Shown piece after piece: positions 24,452-33,320 of a stretch of DNA of 64,000 nt. A program made the position numbers and the translations under genes. The notes beneath the pieces are model-generated. The model did not search any database, was not told the origin of the DNA, and saw only the letters and a list, made by a program, of their open reading frames with translations. Source of the DNA: Neocallimastix lanati (nom. inval.) (Eukaryota > Neocallimastigomycota > Neocallimastigomycetes > Neocallimastigales > Neocallimastigaceae); NCBI GenBank assembly GCA_016946835.1, contig JACVTC010000042.1:910001-974000 (forward strand), written 5' to 3'. Within the stretch, counting starts at the first letter, position 1. Each line of letters begins with the position of its first letter.

Positions 24452-25429
24452 TGTAATAATCATACTAAGTTCTATCACTAAATATGATTATTAACTTCAA
24501 CTTAATGACTAATTCATTAAGTTGAGAAATAAAATAAAAATAAAAATATTACCTAAAAAGAGAGTTTATTATAAAATTAATTATAATAACAACACAAAAT
24601 GTAAAAGAAGGAATATTTATATAAATTTGGTTTTAAAAAATATGTTTTTGAATAAAATGTTTTATTAATTTATTAAAGTTTAAAATATAAAATTGCTATT
24701 ATTATAACTATATTTTTATAATAATAACTCTTGATTTCTTAAAGGGAAATCAAGAGCCTTATTTATATTTTTTTATGGAAATAAGGTTAAATAAAAAGGT
24801 TTTCTAATCTTAAAAAATATCTTATCTAGAAAAAGATTAGAAGAAAAAACTAGATAAGTTTTTTGATCGATATTCTATTCATATCGATCATCGTATATAT
24901 TAAGTAAAACCAAATATATTATTTTATATTTGGATAAAACCTTAATATATCGATTTCCTAGATTTTAATTTAGATCATCTAATAAAAGGAAAAATCAATA
25001 ATAACCGGAATGATCTAAATTATTCTATTCTATCTTTCTAAATATTATTTTTAAAATCTAATCTAAACTTATTAACATAAAACTATCTTTAAACTAGAAT
25101 ACAGAATTATAAAAAATACAGAAACTTATTAATTGTTCTTTTAAATGTACAATGTAAAAAATAAATAAAACTAATGTTTACATTAACTTGATAATTAAAT
25201 GAATAACTAAATAAAATTAATAATATTAATAAGTGTGCATATAATAATTATTTAAATAAATTTTCTAATGTTATTTAAGTGTATGAATAATTACAATTAT
25301 AATAAATTTGATAATAATATCTCAATGTATGAATTAATTATAATTTAAATAAATTTATAATTATTATCAATAATTATAAAGACTAAGAAATAATAATTAT
25401 TTATTAGTAAATAATTATTATTTCTTACA
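24452..25429 (+). repeat. LTR-D copy iv, solo with perfect TSD
   Basis: 978 bp, TGTAATAATC ... TTTCTTACA, TSD TACAT at 24447-24451 and 25430-25434. Palindrome at 24728-24756. Stems CTTATCTAG/CTAGATAAG, GATCGATA/TATCGATC, ATATTAAG/CTTAATAT and CCAAATATA/TATATTTGG are present in the same order as in other copies. No coding sequence. Confidence 0.9.
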
Positions 25430-25435
25430 TACATA

Positions 25436-26321
25436 TGGTACAGAACTGAAGAATTTTTATCATAAAATAATATATTCTAATAATTAAAGAAAATTTTAAA
25501 TTCTACTCTATTATTCTAATCTATTATTCTAATTTAAAAATCTAAATACTAAACAATTTAAACTAAAATAAATTATTCAAAATTAATATAACCTAATATA
25601 AATAATTTAACTAACAACTATAATTATTAAAACTATTAACCAAACACTAAAAATCTTTAAACACTTAATACAAAACTTAAATTATTTTTAATTCTAACTT
25701 TATTTAAAATAAACTATTTTATTTTTATTATTTAATCTATTCTAACTTTATTATTTAAACTATACTAATTTATTACTTAAACTATTTAAATTTAATTATT
25801 TAAACTAATTTTATTTTAATTTAACTATCTAAATTTATCATTTAAACTCGAAAATATCAAAAGAATAATATAATAATAAAGTTGTAAGAAAAAGAGAGAG
25901 AACTAAAGTATTGTACTACTTTGTTCTTTTTATACATTTAGAATAGTTATTTGATTGGATTAGAATAAAAATTTAATAATAAAAATTTAATAATAAAAAT
26001 TTAATAATAAAAATTTAATAATAAAAATTTAATAATAAAAATTTAATAATAAAAATTTAATAATAAAAATTTAATAATAAAAATTTAATAATAAAAATTT
26101 AATAATAAAAATTTAATAATAAAATATAATAAACTATTAAAATATTATTAAGTATTACAATATTAAATAAAAATAATAATTAATACATTTTCTAATTTAT
26201 TATAACTAAATTTATAATTATTTTAATATTTTAATATTTATTATTTAATTCCACTAATATTAATAATTTTTAATCTTTAATAATTATATATAATTTTAAT
26301 TATTTTATTTGTTCCGTAACA
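25436..26321 (-). repeat. Gypsy-1 3' LTR, 886 bp
   Basis: On the plus strand TGGTACAGAACTG ... TTCCGTAACA. It holds 11 units of a 14-bp tandem repeat. A base difference from the other LTR lies at about 25657 (T versus C in CTAAAAAYCTTT). Confidence 0.92.
25967..26120. repeat. 14-bp tandem repeat in Gypsy-1 LTRs
   Basis: Eleven exact units of AAAAATTTAATAAT here, against twelve in the other LTR (32861-33028). This one-unit change accounts for the whole length difference between the LTRs. Confidence 0.92.
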
Positions 26322-26338
26322 TAATGCCACCCCTAAGC

Positions 26339-29300
26339 TCAGACTTCGTCCTCTGAAGTCTCGATTTCGCATAATTGATATGGAACAATATTTTTTAAGT
26401 GAACATTTCTATCGGCAATTTCGTTTGTTACTGGATCACAAAGTGTTACTGTGTTGAATTGTTTCTTAACGATTTTCATAGGGCCTAAAAAGAAAGGATC
26501 AAGTTTTCTTCTATTTATACACTTAATCATTACTAAATCTCCAGATTTATATTCAGCTTTAAGTCTTTTCATCTGTTTTCTTCTGTCTTCCCATATTTTA
26601 TTGGCAGTTTGAATATTATTGATTGCTTCCTTTATCCATTTATAATGGGTTGTAAATCTTCTTATTAAAAATTCTTCATTACTTTCGAAATCTTCTTTTT
26701 TGTCTAAGTTCAATACTAATTCGAATGGCTGGAGATCACGTCTACCATATAATAATTCGAAACTAGAAAATTTCATTGTTTCATTTTTACTTGTACGCAA
26801 CGCCCATAAAGCACTTGGTAATATTTCATCCCACTGAGAAGTATTTTTATTACAAAGAAGTCTTAAATATTTCCCAATTTCTTTGTTGCGGTTTTCGACT
26901 TCTCCATTTGATTCTGGATGATAGGTTGCTATAAAATGGACATAAACACCATATAAGTCGAGGAATGCTTTTGTTTTATCAGAATTAAACTGGGGTCCAT
27001 TGTCTGTTACAATTATTTCAGGAATACCGTGACGAGAAAAAACTTTGGATAAAAATCTTATAACATCATCAGATTCTATGTATTTAGTTGGCTCTGCTTC
27101 TACCCATTTTGTTAAGTAATCTACTAAAACAATTATATATTTATTTCTATTTTTTGTTGTGGGTAATGGGCCTATAATATCTAGACCAACTCTTGTGAAT
27201 GGTAAACCTGGTTTTGTTGCTATATCTTCAGTTTGATAATTAAATGACTGAGGTCTAAAAAGCTGACATCTTTTGCAAGTTCTAACTATGTATTTCACAT
27301 CCAATATCATATTGGTCCAATAATAATCTCTTTTAAGTCGATTATATGTTTTAAATACTCCTTCGTGACCAATTTTGTGAGCACTAAGTATAAGTTTAAT
27401 TCTTTCTTTTTCATTATAAATAACTTTTCTTAATTTTCCATCATCCTTAAAAAATTTTTCACCATTAATGATTACAAATTTATCTTTAAAGCTTGATAAA
27501 AGATTATTTTCGTTCATTTCAGAAGTTATTGTTGCAACTAATTCATCATTTTTCGTTTTTAACCTTGATAATGCATCAGCGATAACATTTTTCTTTCCTG
27601 GTTCGTATAGAACTTTAACATTAAGCATTGATAAAAGTAAGACCCATCTTGTTTGTCTTGAATTGTTTGTTTCTTTATTTTTAAATAATCCTACTAAAGG
27701 TTTGTGATCCGTGTAAAGAAGCGTAGTATATTTGTTTCCAGAAATATATGATTTAAATTTTTTAACGCAGTAAGTCGCGGCTGTTCCTTCCAGATCCGTA
27801 ATTGCATAATTTCTTTCCGCCGGTTTTAAAGAGCGACTTACGAAGTGAATTGGTTTTTCATTGTTATTTTCATCCTTTTGAAGTAATACGCCACCTATTC
27901 CGTCATAGGAAGCATCAGTTCTAATAATAAATTGTTTTTCGAAATCGGGCATAGTAAGTATTGGAGTTGAAACTAGTTTATTTTTTAATTCATTGAAACT
28001 TTCTTCTTGTTCATTTTCCCAAATAAATTTAACTCCCTTTTTTAAAAGTTTGAATAAAGGTTTTGCAATATTCGCAAAGTTGAATATAAATTTACGATAG
28101 TAACCAACTGCACCGAGAAATGATTGTAATTGTGTGATATTTTTGGGAGGTATCCATTCTAAAATAACTTTTATTTTATCTTGAATTGGAGAAATACCAT
28201 TAATCGACAATGTATGTCCTAATAGTTCTACTTTTTCTTTAAAGAAATTACATTTTTCTAAGTTAATCTTTAACCCATTTTCTTTTATAATTTCAAATAC
28301 CTTTTTAAGATCTTCAACATGTTGTTCTAAGGAAGGAGAGAATATTACTAAGTCATCAATATAAACAAACATACATACACCAATAAGAGGGAAAAATATT
28401 CTGTTCATTTCTCTTTGGAAGGTACCTGGAGCATTACACAATCCAAAAGGCATAACTAAAAATTGATAATTACCGTACATTGTCGTGAAACTTGTTTTTG
28501 GAATATCTTCTTTATTCATGGGTATTTGGTGGAATCCAGAAAATAGGTCAATTGTTGTGAATATTTTTACTTGTTTACCAATAGAAAATAAAATTTCATC
28601 GATAAGAGGTAGCGCATAAGCGTCCTTGATTGTAACGTTATTCAATTTTCGGAAGTCAATACATAATCTCCATTTTTTATTTTTCTTGAGAACTAGGATA
28701 ACCGGAGAAGACCAAGGAGAGTTCGAGGGTTCGATTAATTTGTTTTTAATAAGTTTTTCTAACTCCTTTTTAAGTGCTATAGCCTGAACTTTTGAAAGTC
28801 TATAACATTTTTGTTTTATTGGTTTAGTATTCATTTCAAGTTGAATGTTATGTGGAAGTAACTTGGTTGGTTTTAACTCATCAATTTTAGTAGCAAGAAT
28901 AGAATAGAATTCATTAAAGATTTCTTTTATTTTATTTTTAAACTTATTCGGTACTCCATTAATTATTACTTCTATCATTCTATCCTTTTCGTTAATTTCT
29001 TCATTAAATTGTTTTTTTATTTTTTTATTTCCTGTTTCAAGATTTGAATTTTTTGTATTTATTGGTTCTTTTAGTATCGTATTATTTTTCTTACTATTAT
29101 CTTCCTTTATAAAGCAATATAAATAAGAATTATTATTAATATCAGAGTTTGTTTCATCATATATTATTATAGATTCAGCATCATCATCATTATTATTAAT
29201 AATATTTCCATTATTGCCTTTACCAAGTTTTATAATATATTCCCAAGAATCATCTTCTTTCATTAAACATAGATTATTGTTAAGAGGATTGATAAATAAA

Positions 29301-30244
29301 TTGTTTTCTTTAAGTGTTCTGTAGCCAATTAATATATCAAACAAATTTTGATCATTATCAATGACTCTGAAAATATCATGTATAACTAATTTTCCAATTT
29401 TAACATTTAGTAAATAAATTTCTGTGTAAACGTTTTCTTTTGATAATACTTGTACAATGTTGTTCTTAACAAATCCTATAGGTTTAATTTTATTCAATTT
29501 ATTTAGGAAGTTTTTTGTGATAATGTTGATACTGGCACATGTATCTAAAAATGCTAAACCTTTAATATCATTAATAAAACATTCAACAGTTGCTACATCT
29601 TCTCTATGCATGGCAGACAGTACGATTTCTTCAGGTGATTCATTAAGAGTTTCAGGACTTTTGAGTTTTAATGCCTTAATAAAATCTTCACGAAGTTTTG
29701 GACTAACATCTAATAATTGTGGAACTGTAATATTAGCAAATTTTGAGCTTATATCCTTACAAATGTCATACTTTGGTTGTCCTTCCATAATTGTGATTTG
29801 CTTATTAAAATTAGAGTTTTTAACTTTCTTTTCAGCTAACTCGATACTCGGAAGTTTAGCTTTTTCTTTGTGTTTATTCGTTTCTTTATTATTAATGTTT
29901 AAAATTTCATTTTCTCTTTGTTTTCTTGCGTTCTTTTTTGCTTTATTAATTGATGGTTGACTTATTACAGAAACATCAATTTGGTTAAGTTTTTCTGTTT
30001 CATTTGGATATATTTTGTCGATTGAAACTGCATCATCTTCGATTTCGATATTCTCATTGTTAGTTTTTGTATTAGAATCAATTTGATTATTTTGATTAAT
30101 TGTATTATTTTCTTTATTTTTCCTTTTGTTTTTTCCATATGGTTTTTCAATTAATAAATTTGTTTTTTTTCTAATAGCAGTAGCTACAATTTCTTCTTTG
30201 GTTTGATTAGTGGGAGTTTCCCTTCTCCCTTTTAGAAGTTTAAA
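26339..30244 (-). CDS. Gypsy-1 pol: protease, RT, RNase H, integrase
   Basis: Reached by -1 frameshift from gag. The frame is open from 30244 to the stop at 26339 (about 1,300 residues), with the first in-frame Met at 29788. Counting from that Met, a retropepsin-like DTCAS lies at about residue 82, with Cys where Gly is usual. RT has KNKKWRLCIDFRKLN, VMPFGLCNAPGTFQ and YIDDLVIFS (DNA 28351-28363). RNase H starts IIRTDASYDGIGG. Integrase has an HHCC region (HKIGHEGVFKTYNR, CKRCQLFRP) and a D,D,E core in GLDIIGPLP, VTDNGPQF and HPESNGEVENRN. It ends without a chromodomain. The order RT-RNH-IN is Ty3/gypsy. No stop or frameshift breaks it. Confidence 0.92.
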   Translation of the reverse strand, partial: FKLLKGRRETPTNQTKEEIVATAIRKKTNLLIEKPYGKNKRKNKENNTINQNNQIDSNTKTNNENIEIEDDAVSIDKIYPNETEKLNQIDVSVISQPSINKAKKNARKQRENEILNINNKETNKHKEKAKLPSIELAEKKVKNSNFNKQITIMEGQPKYDICKDISSKFANITVPQLLDVSPKLREDFIKALKLKSPETLNESPEEIVLSAMHREDVATVECFINDIKGLAFLDTCASINIITKNFLNKLNKIKPIGFVKNNIVQVLSKENVYTEIYLLNVKIGKLVIHDIFRVIDNDQNLFDILIGYRTLKENNLFINPLNNNLCLMKEDDSWEYIIKLGKGNNGNIINNNDDDAESIIIYDETNSDINNNSYLYCFIKEDNSKKNNTILKEPINTKNSNLETGNKKIKKQFNEEINEKDRMIEVIINGVPNKFKNKIKEIFNEFYSILATKIDELKPTKLLPHNIQLEMNTKPIKQKCYRLSKVQAIALKKELEKLIKNKLIEPSNSPWSSPVILVLKKNKKWRLCIDFRKLNNVTIKDAYALPLIDEILFSIGKQVKIFTTIDLFSGFHQIPMNKEDIPKTSFTTMYGNYQFLVMPFGLCNAPGTFQREMNRIFFPLIGVCMFVYIDDLVIFSPSLEQHVEDLKKVFEIIKENGLKINLEKCNFFKEKVELLGHTLSINGISPIQDKIKVILEWIPPKNITQLQSFLGAVGYYRKFIFNFANIAKPLFKLLKKGVKFIWENEQEESFNELKNKLVSTPILTMPDFEKQFIIRTDASYDGIGGVLLQKDENNNEKPIHFVSRSLKPAERNYAITDLEGTAATYCVKKFKSYISGNKYTTLLYTDHKPLVGLFKNKETNNSRQTRWVLLLSMLNVKVLYEPGKKNVIADALSRLKTKNDELVATITSEMNENNLLSSFKDKFVIINGEKFFKDDGKLRKVIYNEKERIKLILSAHKIGHEGVFKTYNRLKRDYYWTNMILDVKYIVRTCKRCQLFRPQSFNYQTEDIATKPGLPFTRVGLDIIGPLPTTKNRNKYIIVLVDYLTKWVEAEPTKYIESDDVIRFLSKVFSRHGIPEIIVTDNGPQFNSDKTKAFLDLYGVYVHFIATYHPESNGEVENRNKEIGKYLRLLCNKNTSQWDEILPSALWALRTSKNETMKFSSFELLYGRRDLQPFELVLNLDKKEDFESNEEFLIRRFTTHYKWIKEAINNIQTANKIWEDRRKQMKRLKAEYKSGDLVMIKCINRRKLDPFFLGPMKIVKKQFNTVTLCDPVTNEIADRNVHLKNIVPYQLCEIETSEDEV
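30212..30244 (-). promoter_or_regulatory. Programmed -1 frameshift signal at the gag-pol junction
   Basis: On the minus strand U UUA AAC (30244-30238) lies in gag phase, one sense codon before the gag stop (30234-30232). This is a canonical X XXY YYZ slippery heptamer. After 8 nt, GGGAG (30229-30225) can pair with CUCCC (30216-30212), a hairpin. Slipping back one base enters exactly the frame that is open through pol. Confidence 0.78.
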
Positions 30245-31287
30245 TGGTCGTTAGAAGAGCCTTGATTTTGATTTTCGAATTCAGCAAGTTGTTTGAAAGA
30301 ATATGGACAATGTTTATAGTAATGGCCTTGTTGTCCACAACGATAGCATGTAATCGGTGATTTTTTGGTAATAATTTTCTTTCTATTCTGGTTAGTTTCA
30401 TTATTCGTAAATTCATTATTAAGTCTTGTATCATCGAAATTTTGCTTAATATTCACTAGATTATTATTTTGCTCGTATTCTTCTTGATTATAAGTTCTTT
30501 TATTATTGGCAATCTTTGGATTACTAAAACCATGCTGGAATTCATTAAATTCATTATAATTTTGATAATTTGGTTGATTCCTTTTATTGTATGAGTTGTA
30601 TAATTGCTTTCTACTATAATTTTGATTGTGATTTTGGTTATAACTTTGATTATAATTCTTATTATAAATCGAAGAATTAAATTGCTTGAAAGGATGAACA
30701 TTATTTCTGTAATAAAATGGTTGGGAATTAAAAACTGTTGTCATTACTGCTTCATTAGCGGCATCTCCAATTTCTTCGGCTCTTTCTGCCAATTCAGCTT
30801 CTTCGAATGCATCTTCTAAGTCGAAACATCGTTGGGTTATGACTTGAGATCTAGCATAAGGTCGATAGATTATTGAATCTGCGTAGTCTTCAACAGTAAT
30901 AAATGTTTGGTAAATTTTCGGTAGATTATTATAAATTTTCTTGTATCTCCAATTAAAGTTCTTTATACTTTCTCCTCTTCTAATTTTCATTCTTTGTAAC
31001 CTTTTACATTTCTCTTGGGGTGTTATCTCAAGTTCATTTTCTATTGCTTTTTTGATTTCTTCAATAGAAGGGTAGATATCATTTTCTTCTTCGTTCTTGG
31101 TGTGTAATTCTTGTAAAGTCCCTTTTAACTTTCCATCGACACATTCGATAGCCCATGTGAGTATATTTTTTGGATTATTTATATCTGCTAGAGACATAAT
31201 TCTTGTAAATTCTTCGCACCAAGAATCTATATCTCTTGCGTTTTCGTTGAGTCTTGGTAGAATTCTTTGTAGTTCTAATATTTTCAT
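30232..31287 (-). CDS. Gypsy-1 gag, 351 residues
   Basis: Starts MKILELQRILPRLNEN and ends SSNDHLNF. The N-terminal half has the retrotransposon capsid pattern (WCEEFTRIMSLAD, ILTWAIECVDGKLKGTLQ, MKIRRGESIKNFNWRYKKIYNNLP). A Gln/Asn/Tyr-rich linker follows. One CX2CX4HX4C zinc knuckle, CYRCGQQGHYYKHC, lies at about 30305-30350. It forms the particle and binds genomic RNA in this family. The ATG follows a leader of about 1 kb. The gag stop overlaps the frameshift site, so pol is made as a fusion. Confidence 0.9.
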   Translation of the reverse strand: MKILELQRILPRLNENARDIDSWCEEFTRIMSLADINNPKNILTWAIECVDGKLKGTLQELHTKNEEENDIYPSIEEIKKAIENELEITPQEKCKRLQRMKIRRGESIKNFNWRYKKIYNNLPKIYQTFITVEDYADSIIYRPYARSQVITQRCFDLEDAFEEAELAERAEEIGDAANEAVMTTVFNSQPFYYRNNVHPFKQFNSSIYNKNYNQSYNQNHNQNYSRKQLYNSYNKRNQPNYQNYNEFNEFQHGFSNPKIANNKRTYNQEEYEQNNNLVNIKQNFDDTRLNNEFTNNETNQNRKKIITKKSPITCYRCGQQGHYYKHCPYSFKQLAEFENQNQGSSNDHLNF

Positions 31288-31796
31288 TTTGGAATTTTAT
31301 TTGAAATTATTAATTGATGTATGAATGGATGGGTTTTCTTTTTGATTATAAATTTTATTATCACTTCCTAATTTATTTCTTAATTTGATGGATGGATTAA
31401 CGAAATTTTATTTTATTTCTAATTTTATTATCGCTTGTTATATTATTTCTTAATTGATGGATTGATGAATGAAATTTTAATTTAATTATTAATTTTATTG
31501 TCACTTTTTAATTTAAGTTGATGGATGGATGTGTTGAATATAATTTTTCAATTCTCTAGTTGAATTAAATATTGAACTAATTGAATTTAAAAATAATTGT
31601 TATTGGATTGAAATATTGTTTATTGAAATTTTCCACTGAATTTTATTAATGACAACTTTATTTTATATTCATATAATAATTCTAAAAAAAAACCTTATAA
31701 CTTCGGTGAAATAAGTTCATTATTCGCCAGTGCTCGATCTTGTCCGGAAACCCTGCCAACACTCGAATAGTTAACAAACTACGGAGATGTGTCGTG

Positions 31797-31903
31797 GGGA
31801 GTATAAATTTATATTACTCCGGGACGGAAAACCGCACTCACAAAATCGACTAAAAACCTTAATTAATAACAAATTGGAATCACCCTAATTCGTTATTAAT
31901 TAA
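31797..31903 (-). promoter_or_regulatory. Stem-loops in the Gypsy-1 leader
   Basis: An inverted repeat GGAGTA ... TACTCC (about 31798-31820) and a perfect 12-bp inverted repeat TTAATTAATAAC (31859-31870) / GTTATTAATTAA (31892-31903). The second encloses further pairing (AATTGG with CCTAATT). They lie about 500 nt upstream of gag, in a leader clearly less AT-rich than the rest. A packaging or dimer role is inference. Confidence 0.6.
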
Positions 31904-32095
31904 TTTCCTTACGGTTTACACACTGTATATGAATTATTATATTTTTTGGTTTTGTTATCTTCTTTGAGTTAAAATAATAAATTAATATTAAATTACTATT
32001 AATTATTATAATTATTATTTTTTCTAACTCTAATTTTATTAAAAATTTTATATTATTTACTTATATTTTATTTATTTTATTTTATTTTATTTTTA

Positions 32096-32127
<32 letters not shown>

Positions 32128-32303
32128 CTAATTAAATTAAAATTTTATACTATTTCCTAATTAACTAATTAATTATTTATTTTTTATTTATTATTATTTT
32201 TATTCTATCAATTAAAAAAAAATTTTTTTTTTCTATTTCTAAACTTTATTAATTAATAAAATTTTTCTAAAATTATTATTTTCATTTTATTTTATTTCTT
32301 CAG

Positions 32304-32321
32304 GTCCTGCATAGCTCGCCA
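32304..32321 (-). other. Gypsy-1 primer-binding site
   Basis: Eight nt after the LTR the minus strand reads TGGCGAGCTATGCAGGAC. The complement would be a tRNA 3' end: T-stem CCTGC, acceptor strand ATAGCTC, G73, CCA. I cannot assign the amino acid. Confidence 0.7.
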
Positions 32322-32329
32322 AATCTTTA

Positions 32330-33229
32330 TGGTACAGAACTGAAGAATTTTTATCATAAAATAATATATTCTAATAATTAAAGAAAATTTTAAATTCTAC
32401 TCTATTATTCTAATCTATTATTCTAATTTAAAAATCTAAATACTAAACAATTTAAACTAAAATAAATTATTCAAAATTAATATAACCTAATATAAATAAT
32501 TTAACTAACAACTATAATTATTAAAACTATTAACCAAACACTAAAAACCTTTAAACACTTAATACAAAACTTAAATTATTTTTAATTCTAACTTTATTTA
32601 AAATAAACTATTTTATTTTTATTATTTAATCTATTCTAACTTTATTATTTAAACTATACTAATTTATTACTTAAACTATTTAAATTTAATTATTTAAACT
32701 AATTTTATTTTAATTTAACTATCTAAATTTATCATTTAAACTCGAAAATATCAAAAGAATAATATAATAATAAAGTTGTAAGAAAAAGAGAGAGAACTAA
32801 AGTATTGTACTACTTTGTTCTTTTTATACATTTAGAATAGTTATTTGATTGGATTAGAATAAAAATTTAATAATAAAAATTTAATAATAAAAATTTAATA
32901 ATAAAAATTTAATAATAAAAATTTAATAATAAAAATTTAATAATAAAAATTTAATAATAAAAATTTAATAATAAAAATTTAATAATAAAAATTTAATAAT
33001 AAAAATTTAATAATAAAAATTTAATAATAAAATATAATAAACTATTAAAATATTATTAAGTATTACAATATTAAATAAAAATAATAATTAATACATTTTC
33101 TAATTTATTATAACTAAATTTATAATTATTTTAATATTTTAATATTTATTATTTAATTCCACTAATATTAATAATTTTTAATCTTTAATAATTATATATA
33201 ATTTTAATTATTTTATTTGTTCCGTAACA
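32330..33229 (-). repeat. Gypsy-1 5' LTR, 900 bp
   Basis: Nearly identical to 25436-26321, with twelve instead of eleven 14-bp units and one base change. On the plus strand it ends TTCCGTAACA next to the CATA target duplication. Confidence 0.92.
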
Positions 33230-33244
33230 CATAACTAGTAAATT

Positions 33245-33320
33245 AGTAACTATGGTTCAATGGTAAGTTACCATAACCATCGGGCTGAATCCTTAGGGTT
33301 CGACACCTACTCTTTCCAAA
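33245..33320 (+). other. tRNA-like module in the nested LTR-B
   Basis: ATGGTTCAATGGTAAG (A-box like) and AGGGTTCGACACC (B-box like) with an ACCAT at the anticodon position, as in the solo LTR at 13.5 kb. Gypsy-1 ends 25 bp upstream of the D-arm GG (33254). The acceptor stem is not convincingly paired. Confidence 0.55.

Larger units (their letters stand above)
25436..33229 (-). mobile_element. Gypsy-1: near-intact Ty3/gypsy retrotransposon
   Basis: 7.8 kb on the minus strand: 5' LTR (32330-33229), tRNA-type primer site (32304-32321), structured leader, gag, pol in the -1 frame, purine-rich tract next to the 3' LTR (AGGGGTGGCATTA) and 3' LTR (25436-26321). The LTRs differ, as far as I can see, by one base and one 14-bp repeat unit, so insertion is recent. 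TSD CATA at 25432-25435 and 33230-33233. It interrupts the end of LTR-C. Both frames are open and it may be active. Confidence 0.92.

Noticed and set aside
24452-25429. LTR-D as a DNA transposon or SINE
   Set aside because: There are no terminal inverted repeats beyond TGTAA/TTACA, no A-tail and no pol III boxes. Five-bp duplications and TG...CA fit an LTR whose internal region is not in this window.
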